Of a stretch of DNA of 64,000 nt, positions 58,597 through 64,000 are shown one piece after another (position 1 is the stretch's first letter; each line of letters begins with the position of its first letter). Source of the DNA: Nostoc sp. TH1S01 (GTDB taxonomy: Bacteria > Cyanobacteriota > Cyanobacteriia > Cyanobacteriales > Nostocaceae). The position numbers and the translations under genes were made by a program. The stretch lies in contig JAGKSW010000015.1 in the NCBI GenBank assembly GCA_018993265.1, positions 62,001 through 126,000 on the forward strand, written 5' to 3'. The notes under the pieces were generated by a model. It was not told the origin of the DNA. It saw nothing but the letters and a program-made list of their open reading frames with translations, and did not search any database.

Positions 58597-59769
58597 TTAA
58601 ACTATAAAATTTTCTGTTATTTGAAAGTTATTTAATGCAACTTGAATTTTAAATTGTTCTCCTACTGCCACATCAAAGCGGAGTAATTGCACAAAATTAT
58701 CCTGACTTCTAGCTTGAACTTGTTGAAGAATCTCACCAGACTCAGAAAGCAAAGCCAATTTAATATTTGCGGGTAAATAAAATTCTTTTCCTTCTGGATG
58801 CAATTGTACACGCACACTAATAAGTTGCTTGTTAACATCAGGAATTAAAGCAATTAATAAGACTAGGGTAGTTGATTTGAGTTGCATTCCTAAATCAATC
58901 AGTTTAGCCCGCCTCACTGTGGCATCTTTCATGCCAAAATTATTTCTCAATCCCCAAGCATGATTACTGTTCGCCGCCAAAAATGAACCCACAGCTTGCC
59001 AAGTTGGCGAAAACACACCGTTTAACCATTGGCTAAGGTTGATTATGCCTTGTCCTTGTCGATGTTGATATAGCTGTTGTCGCCACTGTTCGTTTTCTAG
59101 CAGTTTTCCCCAAACTGCAAACGGCACAGCCAGTCTAGCAAATGTTACCGCAGGACTACCTAGCCTTGGAATCAGATTTCCTGCTATAGTCGCAGATAAT
59201 TCTGGTAAGGGCGCGATCGCTTGTTTGGTTTGTGCTTCTTGACAATATTGGTAAGTCAAAAAGAAAGCACTCATATCTTTTGTAATCTGCTGTGTATCTA
59301 AACAGTAGGTACGGTCAACGGGGTCATACTTTCCTTGCAATTTTAATTCTGCGTGAGTTGTGTAACCCCAAACTCTCACCCACTCTTCATTATCGGTAAC
59401 TTGTACCGCTAAATAATAATCTGCTGCCCAACTCGGAATATCTACCCATTCTTGGGGTACTTCTAATTCCTGATCGTCAATCGCCTCACTAGGAATGAGC
59501 ATGATTTTTTGCTGACCGCAAAAAATAACTGTTCCATTGACAAATTCCCAAAAACTTCGTGTTGCAGCACTGCTATACCAAGCTTCGCCATTGGGTATAT
59601 ATTCGTTTTTTAGACAATTTAAAAAAACATCTAGGCATAGTTGATTAAGATAAGCACACCAACGACTGTCAGGAGTGCTGTAAATCCGGCTTTTTTGCCA
59701 ACACTGCGATCGCACCGATGGCGCTACCTCTAACCATAATTCCGTTGGTTCTGCGAAAATAAAAGTCAT
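58597..59769 (-). CDS. DUF1822 family protein
   Basis: 390 residues. Matches cyanobacterial DUF1822: N-terminal FAEPTELWLEVAPSVRSQCWQKSR, RWCAYLNQLCLDVFLNCL and the C-terminal beta-rich region (TTLVLLIALIPDVNKQLISVRVQLHPEGKEFYLPANIKLALLSESGEILQQV). No signal or TM. Function unknown; repeatedly found beside sigma-like and CHASE2/CHAT genes, as here (10 bases after the sigma gene). Confidence 0.85.
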   Translation of the reverse strand: MTFIFAEPTELWLEVAPSVRSQCWQKSRIYSTPDSRWCAYLNQLCLDVFLNCLKNEYIPNGEAWYSSAATRSFWEFVNGTVIFCGQQKIMLIPSEAIDDQELEVPQEWVDIPSWAADYYLAVQVTDNEEWVRVWGYTTHAELKLQGKYDPVDRTYCLDTQQITKDMSAFFLTYQYCQEAQTKQAIAPLPELSATIAGNLIPRLGSPAVTFARLAVPFAVWGKLLENEQWRQQLYQHRQGQGIINLSQWLNGVFSPTWQAVGSFLAANSNHAWGLRNNFGMKDATVRRAKLIDLGMQLKSTTLVLLIALIPDVNKQLISVRVQLHPEGKEFYLPANIKLALLSESGEILQQVQARSQDNFVQLLRFDVAVGEQFKIQVALNNFQITENFIV

Positions 59770-59779
59770 TTTTGATACC

Positions 59780-61012
59780 TCAAGCTGATGGAGCTTTTAA
59801 GCCAGATTGAGCATAATTAATTCTCAACCATTCTTCTAAAGCTGCACTCATATCTTTTATTTGGTTGCAATTTACAGAAATATTCTCGCTTTGTTGACTC
59901 CAATTAATTAAAGCTTCCAGCAATGACTCTCTTCCTTTGAGTAAGCGTCGAGAAATAGTAGGTTGGCTAATCTTCAACTTTTGGATAATTTGCTGCTGAG
60001 TCATTCCCTGTTGGTAGTAAAGCTCAAAAATAATTTGAGATTGAGTCTCAAGCTGCTCAAATGCTGACAGCAATACTTGATTCATCTGCAAAAGTTTATT
60101 TTTGCGTTCTTGCGCTTCTTCTTGGTCAATAATTGTTGTGATTAATGATTCCGATGATCCATCTTTAATATCAAACTCTTGGTTGGAATCTTCCTCTGAG
60201 TTATATCGATTTAGAGAAGCGACACTGGGATAAAGATAAGCACGTACATAAATAGCAGTTTGACTCAGCCATTGTTGAATTATCTCCGGACTACACTCTG
60301 AACCTGGAGGATTGATTTGAGTGTAACGTTCACTGTTGTAGAGATTAGCAACATCAGTCCAAAGTTTATTATCTGGTTCTGGTAGCTTTTGACTTCCTCC
60401 TGGTTGGTTTTGCAGATACAGCATTTTAAAACAAGTCCAAGCCAAGCGATACTGCGATATCTGCACACAAGACAATCCGGCATTATCTAATGCTTCTAAA
60501 ACTAACTTTTTACTGACCTTACGTAACAAACCCCAATTACTGGAAATGTCAGCTTCCTTAGTTTGACGGAGAATATCTTTCAAGCGACTGGGAAATGCCA
60601 TACTCGCATAGGTTTTCAAATTAGAGTTTTTTTCAGGGTTATAACCTTCTAAAATTTTTTCAATTTCTGCAATGCCCATTTGAAAATAATCAGCCAAACC
60701 GTACTGGTTGATCGTAAATCGAGCTAGTATTTTTTCCGCCGCCCAATAGCAAGTTTCCTGTAAGTAAGCTGATAAATGTTGTTTAGCAAGGTTGCTTGAT
60801 TGAGATTTTAACCGCCATATTCGGTACCAATAAAGTGACCAAAAATGTTCTGCACCTACATCCTCTAGCAAATTTCCTGCTTCTAATGAGCTTTGCCGAC
60901 AATTTTCCATACTGCGGCGCAACCTTATATCTGTCACCCATTTGCTAAACTTATCGTTTTCTAGTTCAGCGAAAGTAGAGAAAATTTCAATGATTGCACG
61001 GCGGGGACGCAT
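59780..61012 (-). CDS. Sigma-70-like RNA polymerase factor
   Basis: 410 residues. Region 2-like segment near 100-160 (ADYFQMGIAEIEKILEGYNPEKNSNLKTYASMAFPSRLKDILRQ), an extended middle part, and a C-terminal region 4 HTH (LETQSQIIFELYYQQGMTQQQIIQKLKISQPTISRRLLKGRESLLEAL, near 315-370). Longer and more divergent than ECF sigma factors; not a principal sigma. First gene of a leftward operon with DUF1822 and CHAT-CHASE2. It may drive the genes bearing the shared upstream element, which is inference. Confidence 0.85.
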   Translation of the reverse strand: MRPRRAIIEIFSTFAELENDKFSKWVTDIRLRRSMENCRQSSLEAGNLLEDVGAEHFWSLYWYRIWRLKSQSSNLAKQHLSAYLQETCYWAAEKILARFTINQYGLADYFQMGIAEIEKILEGYNPEKNSNLKTYASMAFPSRLKDILRQTKEADISSNWGLLRKVSKKLVLEALDNAGLSCVQISQYRLAWTCFKMLYLQNQPGGSQKLPEPDNKLWTDVANLYNSERYTQINPPGSECSPEIIQQWLSQTAIYVRAYLYPSVASLNRYNSEEDSNQEFDIKDGSSESLITTIIDQEEAQERKNKLLQMNQVLLSAFEQLETQSQIIFELYYQQGMTQQQIIQKLKISQPTISRRLLKGRESLLEALINWSQQSENISVNCNQIKDMSAALEEWLRINYAQSGLKAPSA

Positions 61013-61300
61013 AAATATTTTTAATAAAACAATAAGTTTAAATTAAGAGCAGCTATCCTCATGACTCAGGCGCAAGGAGAACCCATACACCCAGCACTTA
61101 CCTTTTAATTACAAGAAAGACCGTTCCGGTGCAAGAAAAATTCATAAAGTCTCGTTTACCTGAATCTTTTTGGCTAAGACAAGGTAGCTTTCCCACTCAC
61201 CACAGCCTAGAACTCAACCAGTGAAAGCATTGCAATTCAGGCTGACTCCAATCATCCACAGCACAGAGAATATGAAATTTTTTTCTAGATCGAGGTTAAT
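61013..61300. promoter_or_regulatory. Divergent region between sigma factor and rightward gene
   Basis: About 290 bases. No gene supported; the open frame 61221-61493 overlaps the next gene's start and looks spurious. Promoters for the sigma operon (leftward) and the 61441 gene (rightward) must lie here or just right of it. Confidence 0.45.
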
Positions 61301-61323
61301 CTCCCCTAGTTCTCCCCGATTGT
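61301..61323 (+). promoter_or_regulatory. Shared upstream element, copy B
   Basis: CTCCCCTAGTT followed by CTCCCCGATTGT, 118 bases from its last base to ATG 61441, the same spacing as copy A. Confidence 0.75.
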
Positions 61324-61440
61324 TTTCTAATCTCAGAACCATCGAGCCAAAAAAGGGCAACAAAGCCCAGACAAAGTTACAACATCAGTCTCAATACAAT
61401 TCTATCAACTCTATCTCAAAATTCAGGAGAGAACACAATC

Positions 61441-61824
61441 ATGGTTTATACACAACACGATTCCTCAAAAAAAGATGTTTCAGAACGTCGTAAAATTCTA
61501 CTAGAAAAACTTCAAAAAGAGATTTTGAAAAACTTACCGAAAGATGCATTAAGCTCAATTCTTAAAGAACATCAAAATGAAGAAATCGAAATTTCTTGCT
61601 GCATTAAAACCATAAATGATAATAGTTACCAAATAAATTTTGAAGTTTGCTTTGCAAGCGTAGTGAAAAAAGAAACAGATTTTTTTGACAACCAACATGA
61701 ATTTAATTCTACAATTACAGTGTCGGATTCAAAAGATTGTCCTTGCGGTCGAGAGTGCAAATTAAGGTTTGGAACTGGGAAATTTGATTATATTACGATT
61801 ATAGGAAATTGCCCTCAGACATAG
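61441..61824 (+). CDS. Unknown protein with C-terminal cysteine cluster
   Basis: 127 residues, good ribosome-binding site (AGGAGAG). N-terminal charged helix (SSKKDVSERRKILLEKLQKEILKNLPKDALSSILKEH), then a beta-rich middle, ending with the cysteine cluster DCPCGRECKLRF and a final Cys in GNCPQT, possibly a metal site or a nif11-like leader. No family recognised. Carries the shared upstream element; divergent from the sigma operon. Confidence 0.75.
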   Translation: MVYTQHDSSKKDVSERRKILLEKLQKEILKNLPKDALSSILKEHQNEEIEISCCIKTINDNSYQINFEVCFASVVKKETDFFDNQHEFNSTITVSDSKDCPCGRECKLRFGTGKFDYITIIGNCPQT

Positions 61825-62193
61825 TTATCATAATCTATCAAATTTCATCATTGATAATCAATCAAATAAAACTATTTAGTAAAGACTATAGCAATTTTAT
61901 TCTATTTTTAAAAATCGTGCTACTCAGATTTCCGGTTTATTTGAAAATCGGAAATCTCTTTGGTTATAAATAATCTTGTAATGTTACAATGTATTGTTTG
62001 TACAGTATCAAAAAAAATATTAAAAACTACTAATTAAGAATATAAATATTGACAATCTTACAAGATTTCTTATTTTTTTAGTAAAAATTACCAATTCAAT
62101 TCATTACCTACTAAAGTAGAAAAATTGAATACTATGTCTCTACAGTATATGATAATTTTTGTTAGTTGACCAATAATCAGTTCAATAAGTGGT
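61825..62193. other. Intergenic, with degenerate MITE-like hairpin
   Basis: TATAGCAA from 61887 and ACTCAGATTTCCG...CGGAAATCT (61922-61957) resemble the MITE at 54977-55079 and may end the upstream transcript. The rest is AT-rich; the exoprotein promoter should be here, but none is clear and the shared element is absent. Confidence 0.5.
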
Positions 62194-64000
62194 ATGAGTA
62201 ATTTCAAGAGTATGGTTACAATGATAGATATGGCAACAAGTACTGCAATATTTTTTTATACAAACTGTGCTGTTGCTCAAATCATTCCAGATAATACTCT
62301 ACCAATTAATTCTCTAAGAGAACCAGATGCCAACAATATAATAATAAATATTACAGGTGGAACACCAGTTAACGGCAATCTATTTCACAGTTTTGAACAT
62401 TTTTCTGTTCTTCGTGATCAGACAGCTTACTTTAATAATCCACATAATATTCAGAATATTATTACTAGAGTAACAGGTAATTCTATTTCTAATATTCAAG
62501 GTACTATCAAAGCAAATCATACAGCAAATCTATTTCTCATCAATCCTAACGGAATTATTTTTGGCCCCAATGCATCTTTACAAATCGGTGGTTCATTTTT
62601 AGCGAGTACGGCAAGCAGTGTCAACTTTGCCGATGGGACAAAATTTAGTGCCACAGAACCACAAACCACATCTCTGCTGAGGGTAAGTATTCCCATTGGT
62701 TTGCAATTTAGTACAAGTGCGGCTTCCATTACCAATCAATCCCAAGCAATAAATAATGAATACAGCGTTGGCTTACAAGTGAAACCTGGTAAAACTTTAG
62801 CACTGGTAGGTGGTGACATCACCCTAAAAGGAGGGCGTTTAACGGCGGAATCAGGACGAATTGAACTAGGCAGTGTTGCTAGTAATAATCTGGTGAGGCT
62901 GAAAGCAACTGAGCAAGGCTGGGCTTTGGGATATGATGGTGTGAAAAATTTCCAAAACATTCAACTCATCCCACGAACTACTAGTAATGGTGCTGATATA
63001 CGCTCAGTGGTCGATACTAGTAGTAGCGATATGGGAGGCAGCATTCAAGTGCGAGGCAAAATAGTGAGACTACGTGGGTCGGATATACGCAGTTTTACTT
63101 TTGGTAATACAAATGGCCAAAATATAACAATTACAACAGAAAAATTAATTGTTCAAGATGGGTCACAAGTACAAAATTCTACTTTTGGCGGTGGTAATGC
63201 AGGAAATTTGACTGTATATGCATCTGAATCAGTAGAACTACTTGGTAGCGTAAAAATAATAGGCATCCAAAATATAGTACCTAGTTTGTTAGAGGCTCTG
63301 ACGACTGGTCAAGGAAATGGGGGCGACATTACCATCAACACAAGCAAGCTGAGTATCTTAGATGGTGCGCGTTTAACAGTATCCGCTACTTTGAGGATAG
63401 AAGAGCCACAAAGTATACTGGCTCAAGGAAATGCAGGTAATATACAAATAAAAGCCTGGGAGTCAGTAGAGATAGCTGGATTATCAACTGAGGGCGGTCA
63501 GTCTAGTAGATTGTCTGCTTCAACTCTCAATAATACAAGCGCTGGAATAGTAAACATTAATACAGGGAAATTGATCGTCCGAGATGGAGGTCTAATAAAT
63601 GTGGACGTTTTTAATATTTCAGAAGATACAAGTAATCTAGCAACTCCAGGGCAAATAAATGTAACGGCTGGCTCCATACTTTTGGATAATCAAGGCGAAA
63701 TTAACGCCCGAAGTACATCTGGTCGGGGCGGAAATATTACGCTAAACGTGCGAGATGTATTGCTATTGCGTCGTGGCAGTCAAATATCTGCAAATGCAGG
63801 TACAGAAGGAACTGGTGGCGATGGCGGAAATATTACTATTAATGCACCTAATGGTTTTGTGGTTGCGGTTCCTTCAGAAAATAGCGATATCACTGCTAAT
63901 GCTTTCTTTGGCTCTGGTGGTAGAATCACAATCAACGCTAGTAGCATTTTTGGATTTGTGCCACGCACGCGTGCAGATTTAGAAAGAGAGTTAAACACTA
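62194..64000 (+). CDS. Two-partner-secretion exoprotein (FHA/HMW-type), partial
   Basis: Open from ATG 62194 to the window end (at least 602 residues); ATGs at 62212 and 62221 are alternative starts. Signal-like segment (ATSTAIFFYTNCAVAQ), then a TPS (filamentous haemagglutinin N-terminal) domain with NGNLFHSFEHFSV and NLFLINPNGIIFGPNASLQIGGSFLAST. Next come beta-helix repeats, Gly/Asn-rich (GNGGDITINT, RGGNITLNV, GDGGNITINA) and ending FVPRTRADLERELNT. Predicted secreted adhesin exported by a FhaC/ShlB-type porin that is not in the window. Confidence 0.93.
   Translation, partial: MSNFKSMVTMIDMATSTAIFFYTNCAVAQIIPDNTLPINSLREPDANNIIINITGGTPVNGNLFHSFEHFSVLRDQTAYFNNPHNIQNIITRVTGNSISNIQGTIKANHTANLFLINPNGIIFGPNASLQIGGSFLASTASSVNFADGTKFSATEPQTTSLLRVSIPIGLQFSTSAASITNQSQAINNEYSVGLQVKPGKTLALVGGDITLKGGRLTAESGRIELGSVASNNLVRLKATEQGWALGYDGVKNFQNIQLIPRTTSNGADIRSVVDTSSSDMGGSIQVRGKIVRLRGSDIRSFTFGNTNGQNITITTEKLIVQDGSQVQNSTFGGGNAGNLTVYASESVELLGSVKIIGIQNIVPSLLEALTTGQGNGGDITINTSKLSILDGARLTVSATLRIEEPQSILAQGNAGNIQIKAWESVEIAGLSTEGGQSSRLSASTLNNTSAGIVNINTGKLIVRDGGLINVDVFNISEDTSNLATPGQINVTAGSILLDNQGEINARSTSGRGGNITLNVRDVLLLRRGSQISANAGTEGTGGDGGNITINAPNGFVVAVPSENSDITANAFFGSGGRITINASSIFGFVPRTRADLERELNT

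Noticed and set aside
61221-61493. 90-codon frame
   Set aside because: Overlaps the start of the better supported gene at 61441 and contains the shared upstream element.

Overview
This window looks like part of the chromosome of a filamentous, probably nitrogen-fixing cyanobacterium of the Nostocales (Nostoc/Calothrix/Tolypothrix type). Evidence seen in the sequence: a psbA gene for photosystem II D1, a phycobilin lyase, a Crr7-like NDH-1 protein, a bacteriophytochrome, a Mo-nitrogenase C-terminal-domain protein, many GCGATCGC (HIP1) octamers, heptamer-type short tandem repeats between genes, and several cyanobacterial DUF families (DUF2854, DUF3370, DUF3531, DUF1574, DUF1822).

Layout. 1-4.4 kb: the 3' end of ppk1, a receiver-only regulator, DUF2854, Crr7, and a receiver-GGDEF protein. 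4.5-8.9 kb: a leftward translation cluster rplS - tRNA-Trp - secE - nusG - rplK - rplA - (L10 leader) - rplJ - rplL. 9-15 kb: a glycosyltransferase and an RND efflux pair (adaptor and pump). 15.3-21.5 kb: phycobilin lyase, rsmG, an ECF-like ABC ATPase, a TPR protein, DUF3531, NUDIX, a histidine phosphatase and a two-gene RelE-like unit. 21.6-28.4 kb: a leftward bacteriophytochrome - response regulator - hybrid kinase operon. 28.6-39.8 kb: DUF3370, small genes, PEP carboxylase, and a DUF1574/MBOAT pair likely to O-acylate an exported polysaccharide. 40.4-41.5 kb: psbA.

41.6-49.8 kb is an accessory island for DNA phosphorothioation. It holds a Dnd-associated protein, a sulfur-binding-domain/HNH nuclease, dndB (divergent), dndC, an XRE repressor with a set of palindromic operators, a small conserved protein, an IS200/RAYT-like transposase with three REP-like units, and dndD. 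I see no dndA, dndE or dndFGH in the window.

51.4-64 kb is the most unusual part. A leftward operon carries a sigma-70-like factor, a DUF1822 protein and a CHAT-CHASE2 membrane fusion. Around it lie a secreted TPR-CHAT protease, three uncharacterised rightward genes and the start of a large two-partner-secretion exoprotein. The three uncharacterised genes share a roughly 23-bp upstream element; in two of them it sits at exactly the same distance from the start codon. I infer a regulon, possibly driven by the neighbouring sigma factor, whose products may be partners or substrates of the CHAT proteases. This is the best candidate for an undescribed system.
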